In this document: positions 1 to 8,993 of the stretch, piece by piece
Layout: every line of letters begins with the position of its first letter
Numbering within the stretch: position 1 is the first letter of the stretch
NCBI GenBank assembly: GCA_029237695.1
Contig: CM055266.1
Coordinates: 107,339,370-107,403,369 of the forward strand
Source of the DNA: Conchocele bisecta
Lineage: Eukaryota > Mollusca > Bivalvia > Lucinida > Thyasiridae
Direction of reading: 5' to 3'
Length of the DNA: 64,000 nucleotides
Translations under genes and position numbers: made by a program
Notes under the pieces: model-generated
Told to the model about the DNA's origin: nothing
What the model saw: only the letters and a program-made list of their open reading frames with translations
Databases searched by the model: none

Positions 1-370
1 GACCCTCCTCCACTCGCGACATTAGGAGAACCCGTCCACCTCTCACAGCACGGTGTTTGGGGGTGGGGGTTGCTGGTCCCTTCTCGCAACATTGGGGGTG
101 GCAGAGAGTGGGGTGTGATGGCCCGTCCACCACACGCAACATTGGAGATGGTGATAGGGACTGGCTAGTCCACCACTGGAAAATTGTTTGAAGGGCGTGT
201 GTGTTGGCTTGACCGTCCTCCACATGGAACATTAAGGAGGGGGGGGGGTCTACTGTACCCTCCACTTCTAGCAGCATACAGGGGTACAATGTACGAAGGG
301 GTGACCCGTCCGAATATTGGAGGTGGGGTGCTGGCCCCTCCTCCACTGGCGACATTCGGAGGAGACGGCT
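1..370. repeat. GC-rich degenerate repeat array
   Basis: Short blocks built around CGTCCACC, CGCAACATTGG and G runs recur every 30-60 bases. Part of it (about 28-110) is repeated almost exactly at 809-890. No coding signal; small open frames here are repeat artefacts. Confidence 0.6.
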
Positions 371-423
371 GTCCTGACCACCATTCAGAACATTGACGTG
401 GAGGCGGGTACTCTTATACGGGG

Positions 424-716
424 GAAAAACTCGTACACAACTAAACACATACGAACGAGACACTTTCTCCTACTAAACACGTACGAACGAGACACTTTCT
501 CATACAGATGGGATCTAAACGCGTACGAACGAGACACTTTCTCCTACAGATGAGATGCAAACACGTACGAACGAGACACTTTCTCGCACAAACGAGAACT
601 AAACACGTACGAACGAGACACTTTCTCCTACATACGAGATATAAACACGTAAGAACGAGACACTTTCTCATACAGACGAGAACTAAACACGTACTAGCGA
701 GACACGTTTGGAGCGT
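424..716. repeat. Minisatellite, unit about 42 bp
   Basis: About seven copies of a unit containing ACGAACGAGACACTTTCTC separated by variable 15-20 base spacers. Open frames on both strands are repetitive and not genes. Confidence 0.8.
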
Positions 717-719
717 AAG

Positions 720-905
720 CTCCCCCACCCCCCAGCCGCCTTTCACTCGCCACATGGCGGGGGTTGGAGGCGGGTGGGGTTGAGCTGCAATATTGGCGAG
801 GGGAGCTGACCCATCCACCTCTCACAGCACGGTGTTTGGAGGGGGGGGGGGTGGTGTTGCTGGTCCCTTCTCGCAGCATTGGGGGTTGGGGAGAGTGTGG
901 TTATA
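720..905. repeat. Second copy of the 1-370 type repeat
   Basis: Positions 809-890 repeat the block at 28-110 (CTCTCACAGCACGGTGTTTG, then G run, then GCTGGTCCCTTCTCGCA). The minisatellite at 424-716 therefore sits between two related GC-rich blocks. Confidence 0.6.
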
Positions 906-1889
906 TAGAGACGGTATTTGTACGAGAAAGTTTCTCGTTTCTTACAAGTTTATTTCACGTTTGTACGATAGTGCTTCTCGTTAGTATGTGTTTATTTTTC
1001 ATATGACCCTAACCAGCTTTAGGTCAAAATAGCCTGATAAAAAACTTCCGTCTCTATTAGTAAAGTAACAATTTTTAAAGCTTGTGGAATAGTCACACAA
1101 TTATACACTGATATAATTCATGTACAGAACAGTTTGTGCTTAATCGATGGGATCCCAACTTTAAATTATACTTGTAGCTGTAATTGAAGATACGAGACGG
1201 CTAATATGAACACTAACGTGTCCGTCCGTTACCACGATGCTCTCACAGTCAGATTTTAATGCCGTCAACTTATCTTTTACGAGATCGTATACGCCGCCTG
1301 TGTTAATCTTCCCCAGCTGTCAACGTTTCTGAACAGCTATTGGCAATCTCGACAGGCAGTCAAGCAGTGTAATGTGCTGAGGCTGAGCTGTAGCACAACT
1401 CAGGCGTAGCTATGCAAGCTGCGTGAGTTCAAACACAGTATTCAAGCATTTTTATTAAAAATACATGTTCTTGTTGTAGGTATTATCGCGGTACTATGTC
1501 TTAACCCGACCGGAAGTACAAGGTGCGTCCACGAAGGAGTACAGATGGAAAAGTAACAAAGCAAGGGCCAACGATCCACTAGTAAGTTAACTGTACACTA
1601 CCGCATACATACCGCTAATCTTACTGATACGTGTCCATTTCTTTATTTCAAAATATTTGAATATTGCCTCTTGAATCAAGCCTCTTGTGCTACATCTCAG
1701 GTACAGACAATTAAATTTATTCATTGCGAATTGACATTGCCAATATATGCATAGACATAGAATATAATGGATGTTAGAATAATTGATAAAATGGACAGGA
1801 TTAACACAGACGGTTGTGTGCGTACATGTACTTCAGCACATTCAATGTGTATACTATAAATACTAACGATCCTTCGACATGCATTTCGT
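906..1889. other. Intergenic DNA, dispersed repeat remnant
   Basis: No gene seen. The stretch 1290-1390 (around CCAGCTGTCAACGTTTCTGA) is similar in inverse orientation to 56880-56990, so both belong to a dispersed repeat family. In both places this repeat borders a palindromic array. Confidence 0.4.
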
Positions 1890-2460
1890 CCCCAATATAT
1901 ACAACTCGTTCCCACGACATAACCTCTCATTCCCGCGAGATAACATCTCGTTCACGCGATTCAGCTATCTCGTTCCCACGACATAACATCTCATTCCCAC
2001 GAGAGATTGCATCTCATGCCAGCAAGTTCGATATCTTATTCCAACGACATTGCATCTCATTCGCGCGAGATAACATCTCGTTCCAATGAATTAGCTCGTT
2101 CCCACGATATTACATCTCATTTCCGAGAGATTGCATCTCGTTCGAGCAAGTTAACTATTTGTCGTCACTCTACGATCTTCAATGACAATGATGATACCAC
2201 TTAATGGATTGGCTATGTCGTGGGAACGAGATACATGCAGTTAACTCGTTCGAACGAGATATGAACGAGATGCTATGTCGCGGGAACAATATGCTATGAG
2301 CAGGATGAGTTCGCTAACTTGTTCGAATGTGATGCTATCTCGTGGGAACAAAAAAAAATCTATCTTGTTATATCGATATGCTATAGCTAACTCGTTCGAA
2401 TGAGATGCTCTGTCATGAGCATTTCGTTGCAACAAATATGCCATCTCGTGGGAACAAGTT
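1890..2460. repeat. Self-complementary foldback array
   Basis: The left part repeats CGTTCCCACGACATAACATC-type units and the right part (2215-2455) carries their reverse complement (GTCGTGGGAACGAGAT), so the whole region can fold back. Open frames are by-products. A related array lies at 56360-56660. Confidence 0.65.
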
Positions 2461-2539
2461 TACACATGTCGGCTCGTTAAATTTCATTCAAATCTTCAAA
2501 CTATGTCAAGATATATGGACGTGACTGGAGAAATGGGCC

Positions 2540-2680
2540 TTTGGGTTTTGCGACCAATGTAGATCCAGATCAGTCTGTGCATCCGCACAGTCTGATGATG
2601 CACACACTAATCTGGACCGGTACTGTTCATCTGTTCCATCAATGAAACACCCGTCATGCCTCTAACAAGCAATACAGATC
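2540..2680 (+). repeat. Dispersed repeat, copy 1
   Basis: Similar in the same orientation to 4855-4990. Shared blocks include ACCAATGTAGATCCAG, TGTGCATCCGCACAGTCTG, TTCCATCAATGAAACA and AGCAATACAGATC. Confidence 0.6.
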
Positions 2681-3901
2681 CAATTGAATGATTCTAAAAT
2701 GTTGCAAACCATGTTGTTATTGTGAATAATGAGACAATATTAAACAACAGCAGACGACATTTTGTGTTCCCAACATTCTAAGGGTTAAACTACACCGGTA
2801 TGATATCGGGGGTTGCGTGCGATCTAAGATCGATCAGTGATACATATATGCGTGTATGGTAATAGAATATATTGAAAGATACCCGTTGTGCGATGTATTC
2901 CGCAGGGATCAGTATTTAGCCTATATTTGACTAAGTAATATTCGCACGCGAGATACATTCGCGTTCTTCGCGAGGCATTGGAGATCACGAACGTAAATCT
3001 CTGCGAATATACTCACACGTCCTAGCCTAAGATTGTTAAAATATTGTGTTATATATATGTCCGGTCTCTTTTTAAATATATTTACCTTTCCCAAATAGGT
3101 AGGTGTAATTTTGGCGACATTATCAAATCCTGGTCGATTCTAACATATAGAGATTACCACCCTGAAAAGTTTATACCAACGATACGACTGTTTTATGAAA
3201 ACATTACTGTCCATCTAGACGTCCCTTTTCTCAGAGAGTTCTAAATAGCACGGATTCCCCAGCGGACCGTTCCAAGGTGGTGCCCTGCTGGCATACTTCC
3301 TTGCAGCGTTTCGCGGCGTGCTGATACTAGTATTGGTGGTTGTGCGATTTATTTGTGTGACCATGTAGCTCCTGTAGACACGCAACAATCTATATTTCTT
3401 GTTAGAAGCCTGACGTGTGTTTCATTGATGGAATAGCGAACATATCATAATCAGACTGTAAGGATACACAGCGCACATTGTCCTATTTCAGACGAAGTCT
3501 GTGAAACAACTGCAGTATCTGGACAGACGGCCCCGATCGTCAATTATGCACGAACGATCGGCCCGACTGGTAATCTCGGACAGCCAGTGGTCGAACATGT
3601 TCCATTTGGTAAATACACGGGGGTGTGGGCTGGGTACAGGTGCGTTATCACCACTGGCACCAAGGCAACACGTGGATGATTATTTCCGGTCGGTGCTCTC
3701 TTTGACTAGTATTGTCCGGTCGGTGCTCCTCCACCCCGGACAATAATTGAAACATAATATTGTTATATCCACTTGTTGCGCTGGTGCCGAACAACGTAGC
3801 CCTGGATCAGCATGTCGCGCAGTCTGATTGGGCGTTACATTATTCAACATTCAGTCGCTGAAGTAAGTATAACACCGTCCAGTGTAGAACCGCCTAGTGT
3901 T
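2681..3901. other. Intergenic DNA, nothing recognised
   Basis: AT-rich stretch with no open frame resembling a known protein. The short frames at 3044-3244 and 3501-3746 have no recognisable motif or supporting context. Confidence 0.4.
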
Positions 3902-3980
3902 CATCAACGCTTTGTGTCCACGTGTGAAAAGAAGCCGGCAATGCAGGCTTCTTTTCACACGTGGACGTTATGCGTTGATG
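3902..3980. repeat. Near-perfect inverted repeat (hairpin)
   Basis: Arms of about 35 bases around the core CCACGTGTGAAAAGAAGCC with a short GGCAATGCA loop. A partial single-arm relative lies at 4089-4131 (GCATTGCCGGCTTATTTTCA). This looks like a small foldback or MITE-type repeat. Confidence 0.6.
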
Positions 3981-4854
3981 TCAACCCATAGTGTTCACCG
4001 GTTTAAAAAAAGTATATGGATTTTTCTAAGTTCTTCGGAGACCAACAGTACTGGTATTAAATCATCCAGAAATGACGAAGGTATCTGAGCCTGCATTGCC
4101 GGCTTATTTTCATACGTGAACACTAAGGCTTAAATCGACAACATGTGGTTCTACAGACCAGTCATATGCATATACAGCCTATGCTCAATCAATTTAATGC
4201 CAATAATTATTTGGAGGAAAACATTGTTAATGTGAAATTTACAGATTATCATTGTTAGCACTACGAACATTTTAATTGTACGAAATTAAGTGACACGGCC
4301 CCCAGGTCTGCTTCTATATAGTACTACGTACCTACTAATATATCATCTTGCTTGGTAGCCATCGTCGACATCATTTGAAGAACGTACAAGTGAATGAAGT
4401 ATTACAAAAGGAAGTGCTTAAATGACCTACAGTGAATATACTGAATGTCCAAATCAACTGAAACATTTTTTAAACTACTATATACTACTAATATTTCTAG
4501 CGTCCATCTTAGATGACATGTTGGTAATTATGCATATCATGTTGAGTTTGTTTAGATGTATGCTAAAGGAAATACACACTATATCACACATAAATGTTAT
4601 GACATACAACTTGTCCAACATTCAAAAGGATACCATGATGGTGTCTGCAGCCGAATTTCAATAACATGCTTGCCATAGATAACGATACAAAATCAGAAAG
4701 TCATATTGTAAACTACATGTATATTGCGCAGATGGTTCCCATTATAAGTACATGTTGTTGAATAATCAAAATACATTATGATTATGTGAACCACAGAATG
4801 AACATTGATGTAATGAGCATGTTGAATTGTGGCTGTGACGAGAAACTGTTTGGT
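3981..4854. other. Intergenic DNA
   Basis: Apart from the hairpin relative at 4089-4131 nothing is recognised. An 80-codon frame at 4422-4664 has no recognisable family or promoter context. Confidence 0.35.
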
Positions 4855-4990
4855 TATTTGTTTTGCAACCAATGTAGATCCAGTACAGCATGTGCATCCG
4901 CACAGTCTGGCAGGATATGCGTGGTTTGCAATTCCATCAATGAAACAACCGCCATGCTTTTATAAAGCAATACAGATCGTTATCAGACTA
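4855..4990 (+). repeat. Dispersed repeat, copy 2
   Basis: Same family as 2540-2680; see shared blocks there. Confidence 0.6.
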
Positions 4991-5387
4991 CAGGAGTATA
5001 TGTGATCAGAAGCTACACTGGCACACATCCCATAAGCACCGTGTCTCCAGTCACAGCCACAATTACCAACGCAGACTTGAATTTGTCCAAGCCGTTGTGA
5101 AAATTATGTACGGCATGTGCGGCCATCTTTTGAACATCATTTTGTATTCTGAAACATACTTTCTACTATCTACAACCCATGCTTTCATTCAGAACATGAT
5201 ATAAAACAGAAACATGCACTTGTGTCAATACAAACTATTAACAGTCAAATACCGGGTATTGTGGTTGTTTGGTAACCAACTTGCAAAATAACCAACAAAT
5301 CCTTTGTATATAATCCAAATCCGGGTATGGTGGTTGTTCGACCGAACTAGTAGTAAAATTTATAAAGTTTTTCCATCACGGCGCCAG
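4991..5387. other. Non-coding DNA upstream of the convertase exon
   Basis: Probably intron, if the exon at 5388-5516 is functional. The stretch ends in a possible splice acceptor (CGGCGCCAG at 5380-5387), which has only a weak pyrimidine tract. Confidence 0.35.
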
Positions 5388-5516
5388 GACTCGGCCCAAT
5401 ACCCATCGATGGGCGTTTACGCCAGCTGGGAGGCGGGGTATACGGGTACGGGCATACATGTCGCCGTATTGGACGACGGGGTGGAGGCCGGACACACCGA
5501 CCTAGCCGCTAACTAC
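5388..5516 (+). CDS. Exon of a furin/kexin-like proprotein convertase
   Basis: The frame encodes SMGVYASWEAGYTGTGIHVA followed by VLDDGVEAGHTDLAANYV. This is the start of the peptidase S8 catalytic domain of proprotein convertases: a Trp-x-x-Gly-Tyr-Thr-Gly segment, then the Asp of the catalytic triad in LDDG, then the conserved HxDLAxNY. In the family this Asp works with His and Ser encoded in later exons, which are not in the window. The exon ends at TAC followed by the good donor GTGAGT (5517-5522). The acceptor at 5386-5387 is less certain. Element A begins only 178 bp downstream, so if this gene is live the element lies in its intron. It could also be an isolated exon copy. Confidence 0.75.
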
Positions 5517-5574
5517 GTGAGTACACGCGCTGTCTGACTACTGCTGTTTCAAATAGATCTTTCATCTCATTACG

Positions 5575-5694
5575 TTGACTAATGTCCATCACTAGTGCCT
5601 GCTCTTTTAGGTGGGCTACCGTCATTGATTTTTACCTATATAGCCTTGCTATTTAGGTGGATCATCACCATTGATTGTTCCTATATAGTCTACC
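5575..5694 (+). repeat. Left remnant of host minisatellite
   Basis: Two to three units of the same repeat (CTATATAGCCTTGCTATTTA, GGTGG, CACCATTGATT) that fills 50089-50970, in the same orientation. Its last six bases (5689-5694, TCTACC) are the target duplication of element A. Confidence 0.75.
5689..5694. repeat. Target site duplication of element A, left
   Basis: TCTACC directly before AGTAGTAATG. The same six bases follow the right end at 50083-50088. Six-base duplications are characteristic of Maverick/Polinton insertions. Confidence 0.85.
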
Positions 5695-6120
5695 AGTAGT
5701 AATGGGTGACACTATGGCGTGGTTTTTTAACATGTGTTTTTTACATAGACGGATTTTACCGGTTGTCTATGTAAAAAACACATGTTAAAAAACCACGCCA
5801 TAGATGCCACCCCTTATTACTCCCATTATCGGGGGTGGAAACTTCTTGTATCACGCCATAGTGACACCCTGAACCATTTTGTTGGAGATTCGTGAATTTT
5901 ATCCGGGGGTGGAAACTTCTTGTATCACGCCATAGTGACACCCTGAACCATTTTGTTGGAGTTTCGTGAATTTTATCCGGGGTGGAAACTTCTTGTATCA
6001 CGCTATAGTGTCACCCCTGAACCATTTTGTTGGAGATTCGTGAATTTTATCCGGGGGTGGAAACTTCTTGTATTACACTATAGTGGGTAAAAACCATGCC
6101 ATAGTGCCACCCCTGAACCA
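5695..6120. repeat. Element A left terminal repeat, outer part
   Basis: Inverted relative to 49675-50082. It contains a terminal hairpin (5713-5802) and about four copies of a 73-bp unit from 5831 (GGTGGAAACTTCTTGTATCA ... CCATTTTGTTGGAGATTCGT). The right end has the same units in reverse. Confidence 0.85.
5713..5802. repeat. Terminal hairpin of element A, left
   Basis: Perfect 38-bp arms (5713-5750 and 5765-5802, beginning TATGGCGTGG) around a 14-base loop GGATTTTACCGGTT. The matching hairpin at the right end has the same arms and a 22-base loop. Confidence 0.9.
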
Positions 6121-6179
6121 ATCGTTTTTGTATTCAATACGAGCAGTATGTAAGGTATTCATTTCTTGAGAAAGTGTAT

Positions 6180-6195
6180 AGCCCTGAACAGGGCT
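6180..6195 (-). terminator. Histone-type 3' stem-loop of the 6212-6424 gene
   Basis: On the minus strand AGCCCTGTTCAGGGCT: a 6-bp stem with a 4-base loop in the format of metazoan histone mRNA 3' ends. It lies 16 bases after the stop codon. About 11 bases further on is CAAGAAATG, close to the U7 snRNA target consensus CAAGAAAGA. Confidence 0.7.
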
Positions 6196-6211
6196 GTTGT
6201 CTTTTAGTAAA

Positions 6212-6424
6212 CTATGCAGCGCACATGTTATCCCACATATAGTCGACGACTAACTCACAGGCCTCACAAATTTCGAGGTCTTTAATGTCCTCTTCTTCAA
6301 AAAAGCCTTCGTCGAGCTCTGGACAATGGTGTTCTTCCCCGTGAGTGTCCAACACTACATAACATTTCCTACACTGTATGTAACAGTGTTCACCACACAT
6401 AGAGCATTTACCGTTCTTATGCAT
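6212..6424 (-). CDS. Small Cys-rich acidic protein, 70 aa
   Basis: No family recognised. The protein begins MHKNGKCSMCGEHCYIQCRK and has CxxC, HxxC, CxxC and CExCE-type pairs around an acidic stretch (FFEEEDIKD), consistent with a small zinc-binding protein. It has the shared class II promoter at 6486-6527 and a histone-type stem-loop after the stop, so it belongs to element A although it lies between the two blocks of the left terminal repeat. The right end has no copy. Confidence 0.65.
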   Translation of the reverse strand: MHKNGKCSMCGEHCYIQCRKCYVVLDTHGEEHHCPELDEGFFEEEDIKDLEICEACELVVDYMWDNMCAA

Positions 6425-6485
6425 TGTTATGTAGTTGGTTGAACAGTTTAATGAGAATAATGAGATATAGCTTTGTGTTTTTACT

Positions 6486-6527
6486 TTTTATACACATCAG
6501 AAGGATTGACCTACTTTTGGTAGTTTA
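6486..6527 (-). promoter_or_regulatory. Class II promoter of the 6212-6424 gene
   Basis: On the minus strand TAAACTACCAAAAGTAGGTC, AATCC, then TGATGTGTATAAAAA. The same arrangement is found at 8368-8409 and 14642-14671. A CCAAT-type box (ATTGG, minus strand) lies further upstream near 6549. Confidence 0.7.
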
Positions 6528-6594
6528 GTCAAATTTCAGATTTTCGACCAATCAGAAAGCGCATTGTAAACGCGTTTTGTGATATCCTAGTGGA

Positions 6595-6821
6595 GTGTAC
6601 TGTTCCTGTATATAATTTTCAAATATTTTTGACAACTCCAATATTATCAAATACATATGAAAATGTCCTAGAAATAATTTTCATCCACTTCTGACAACTC
6701 TAATATTGATATAGGTTAATGAAAATAAATATTGATTGTAAATCAATATATTGGTATTTTTCAATTTATGGTAAAATAGAAAATGCGATATGTAAAGTTT
6801 TAATAATATTTTATTGAACAA
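6595..6821. repeat. Element A left terminal repeat, inner part
   Basis: Inverse of 49438-49665 with few differences (starts GTGTACTGTTCCTGTATATA). At the right end this block directly adjoins the 73-bp repeats, but here a 0.47-kb segment with a gene (6121-6594) lies between them. Confidence 0.85.
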
Positions 6822-6851
6822 CAACATATTTACAACATGTATGTTTAACAT
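6776..6851 (-). terminator. Poly(A) module of the 6852-7388 gene
   Basis: The minus strand reads ACATGTTGTAAATATGTTG then TTGTTCAATAAAATATTATT, with AATAAA complementing 6810-6815. Nearly the same 40-base module ends the polymerase gene, the 12927 gene and the protease gene. Confidence 0.75.
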
Positions 6852-7388
6852 TCAAGCGGTAGGATCTATTTCCATTGGTTTAAAACTGTCTCTGTCCATG
6901 AAGTGTGAGCAATGGGAACACACACACATTGTTTCAGTCTCACTAATCTGTACTATATCAATTGAATCAATCTCTCTATGTCCAGGAAGCGTGAGCAATG
7001 GGAGCCTTAGCCCCGATATTGTTTCAGTCTTTACACTATTCCGTAAGTTCGGCTTACATCGCTTAAATAAGAAATTCACAGTATTGTCATTTTCAACAAC
7101 TTCGTTTCTCCATTGTTCAAATGTTAATTGTTCTACTTTAATCCTTGAATCTTTGAAGAACCCCGTTGTTACTAATATGGCTTTCTTGAACTCTTCAAAC
7201 ATCTCTATTTTCTCTAGTTCATCCTTGATGATCCCGGGTGTAAGATATTGTTCATTTGATACTTTTAGTTTGAAAGCAAGTATCAATGCTTTCCTGTATG
7301 CTATGTGATTTAATAGATCTGTCAGAGGATTCATTGTTACTGATTTCCTGTATGCTATGTGATTTAATAGATCTGTCAGAGGATTCAT
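6852..7388 (-). CDS. Conserved-looking element A protein, 178 aa, unknown function
   Basis: Open frame without recognised family. A 54-bp tandem duplication (7289-7342 and 7343-7389) doubles the N-terminal segment MNPLTDLLNHIAYRK, so the original start was probably the second Met (near 7334). The C-terminal part has a CxxCSH motif (CVCSHCSHF). It is followed by the poly(A) module, placing it with the polymerase in expression class I. Confidence 0.6.
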   Translation of the reverse strand: MNPLTDLLNHIAYRKSVTMNPLTDLLNHIAYRKALILAFKLKVSNEQYLTPGIIKDELEKIEMFEEFKKAILVTTGFFKDSRIKVEQLTFEQWRNEVVENDNTVNFLFKRCKPNLRNSVKTETISGLRLPLLTLPGHREIDSIDIVQISETETMCVCSHCSHFMDRDSFKPMEIDPTA

Positions 7389-7470
7389 TGTTTCTTCAAG
7401 TGTGTCTATTCACAGAATGATTCAGTTATAATCCGTTCCTACTTTTATAGTCTTTAATATCAATCTATTT

Positions 7471-7911
7471 CTACGATTGTTTGACTTGTTTTTTCAACTG
7501 TTCCAACCACGATTCATTGGGTCTAAAACGGATTTTGTTTTTAATTTGTACCCACAGTCTGTATGCTTCCAATTTCTCTTGATCGTCCAATGCCATATCT
7601 TTGAGAATTGGATACCATTCTTCCATAATTTTATAGTGATCTAATTTCCGTAGAGCTGTCAATATGAATAAATATGTTTGTTCAGACGTATCTGTGAATA
7701 AGCGCAAGTCATGCTGTAATTGACTTGGATGTTCAACCTGACATACATAACAATTATCATTTACTTCTTTCTTAATTAATGATTGAAGTTGTTCAACCAT
7801 ACATCTATTGAATGTGTCATGTATTGTCTTTCTTTGTCGGGGTGCTTCTCGTGATTTCTTTACCAGACAAACATCGTTTTGTAACCACAACTCATAATTA
7901 TGACCCATCAT
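7471..7911 (-). CDS. Polinton-associated protein, 146 aa, unknown function
   Basis: Open frame with the segment CYVCQVEHPSQLQHDLRLF, a C-x2-C...PSQ...H arrangement of the kind I associate with accessory proteins of Polintons. It is basic and largely helical by composition. Position between other minus-strand genes of element A supports it as real. Confidence 0.6.
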   Translation of the reverse strand: MMGHNYELWLQNDVCLVKKSREAPRQRKTIHDTFNRCMVEQLQSLIKKEVNDNCYVCQVEHPSQLQHDLRLFTDTSEQTYLFILTALRKLDHYKIMEEWYPILKDMALDDQEKLEAYRLWVQIKNKIRFRPNESWLEQLKKQVKQS

Positions 7912-8063
7912 TTTTATTGTTTATTATCTAAAAGTACTGTATAATATTTATTGTTTCTAGAGCGAATACCTTGAAGATAATGGTTTATGACAAAATGCAA
8001 AACGTTTATATAGTGTGTAGGTACAACTGATTATAAGGTTTTCCTATTCTAAATATTTGTACT

Positions 8064-8079
8064 GGCCCTGAAAAGGGCC
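8064..8079 (-). terminator. Histone-type 3' stem-loop of the 8106-8339 gene
   Basis: On the minus strand GGCCCTTTTCAGGGCC preceded by ACAAAG: a perfect 6-bp stem with the canonical TTTC loop of histone mRNAs. A purine-rich stretch (AGAATAGGAAAA) follows about 13 bases downstream. Confidence 0.85.
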
Positions 8080-8105
8080 CTTTGTCTTGATCGTCTAATT
8101 CAAGT

Positions 8106-8339
8106 TTACTGTTTGTCATACTTGATCACTCTTTCAATGTAGTTTTTATGATCATCACAGTCCCGTGATCCACAGCTTCTACATGTTAAGAGAAATCTGT
8201 GTGCAGACATTTTGCTGGGTTTTCCAGGAATCACAAATGATGGTGCTGGAGCTAGTCGGATCTCCTCATCCCAGTCTTCTTGCTGTGATTGTACATTCGC
8301 TCTCTCATCATCACCCCAGTTTTCTGTAGGCTTCGACAT
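8106..8339 (-). CDS. Small protein with C-terminal Cys motif, 77 aa
   Basis: No family recognised. The Met at 8337-8339 (MSKPTENWGDD) is chosen because the upstream Met at 8361-8363 lies beside the TATA box. The N-terminal half is acidic; the C-terminal half has CRSCGSRDCDDH, a possible metal site. It has the class II promoter and histone-type stem-loop. Confidence 0.65.
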   Translation of the reverse strand: MSKPTENWGDDERANVQSQQEDWDEEIRLAPAPSFVIPGKPSKMSAHRFLLTCRSCGSRDCDDHKNYIERVIKYDKQ

Positions 8340-8342
8340 CGT

Positions 8343-8409
8343 GTTTGATGGGTATAAAAACACATGCTTTTATACCCATCAAACGGATTGACCTACTTTT
8401 GGTAGTTTA
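8343..8409 (-). promoter_or_regulatory. Class II promoter with palindromic TATA region
   Basis: Minus strand TAAACTACCAAAAGTAGGTC, AATCCG, TTTGATGGGTATAAAAG. The sequence GTTTGATGGGTATAAAA (8343-8359) is repeated inverted at 8368-8384, giving 17-bp perfect arms with a TATA box on each strand. Only the minus-strand TATA is followed by a gene. CCAATCAGAAAGCG at about 8431 matches the equivalent position near 6548. Confidence 0.75.
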
Positions 8410-8465
8410 ATCATTTTTTCAGATGTTCGTCCAATCAGAAAGCGTGTTACAAAAAAGTTTTCTTT

Positions 8466-8891
8466 TTATCCAATATTCCATTTACAGTACTCTTTTCGTG
8501 TATTTAATTGAGGGATACTGGGGTAACTCTCAATAATTTTAGTTTCTATGTTCACATCCCCTGAAAAAGGAATTGTATGACTGTATAGATGAAGCAAAGG
8601 TTTAAGATCCTTATCGAAATAAATCTGACTATCCTCCCCGTATGTTCTAGAACTTACTAACATATAAATCTTATTTTTTTCTATCACAGTTATTTTTGGA
8701 CAAATACCAAAAGGTATAAATCTAGAATTGTTTGTTATGTATCCTATGAAAGGATAATATTGATAAATTTTTACATTATTAATAGCGTATTTTCCGTTTA
8801 ATATGCCTATAGAACAATTTTTGAGGAAATCGAAACATTTACATTCTTCGGCTTTCGGATGCTGGTCACAATGTTTTTTTAGTTGATCCAT
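8466..8891 (-). CDS. Element A protein, 141 aa, unknown function
   Basis: Open frame with no recognised family. The N-terminus (MDQLKKHCDQHPKAEECKCF) has a H/C cluster; the rest is rich in Tyr, Ile and Phe and may be beta-rich. It lies just downstream of the polymerase poly(A) site on the same strand. Confidence 0.5.
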   Translation of the reverse strand: MDQLKKHCDQHPKAEECKCFDFLKNCSIGILNGKYAINNVKIYQYYPFIGYITNNSRFIPFGICPKITVIEKNKIYMLVSSRTYGEDSQIYFDKDLKPLLHLYSHTIPFSGDVNIETKIIESYPSIPQLNTRKEYCKWNIG

Positions 8892-8938
8892 TTTATTTTC
8901 AAAAAAAGTTTTTTACAGTCAATCTTGTTTATTTAACA

Positions 8939-8993
8939 ATATTTTATTGAACAACAATATATTTACAACATGTAATACATAGTGTCGATTCAA
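8939..8993 (-). terminator. Poly(A) module of the polymerase gene
   Basis: Minus strand ACATGTTGTAAATATATTG then TTGTTCAATAAAATATTGTT (AATAAA complements 8943-8948). It is identical over about 38 bases to the module at 13650-13690. Confidence 0.8.

Noticed and set aside
424..716. Regular repeats with spacers, CRISPR-like
   Set aside because: Spacers are themselves related and the setting is an animal genome with introns; this is a minisatellite.
4422..4664. 80-codon frame as a gene
   Set aside because: No recognisable family, no splice or promoter context in repeat-rich intergenic DNA.
6814..7308. 164-codon plus-strand frame
   Set aside because: Antisense shadow of the 6852-7388 gene, which has a poly(A) module and a CxxC motif.
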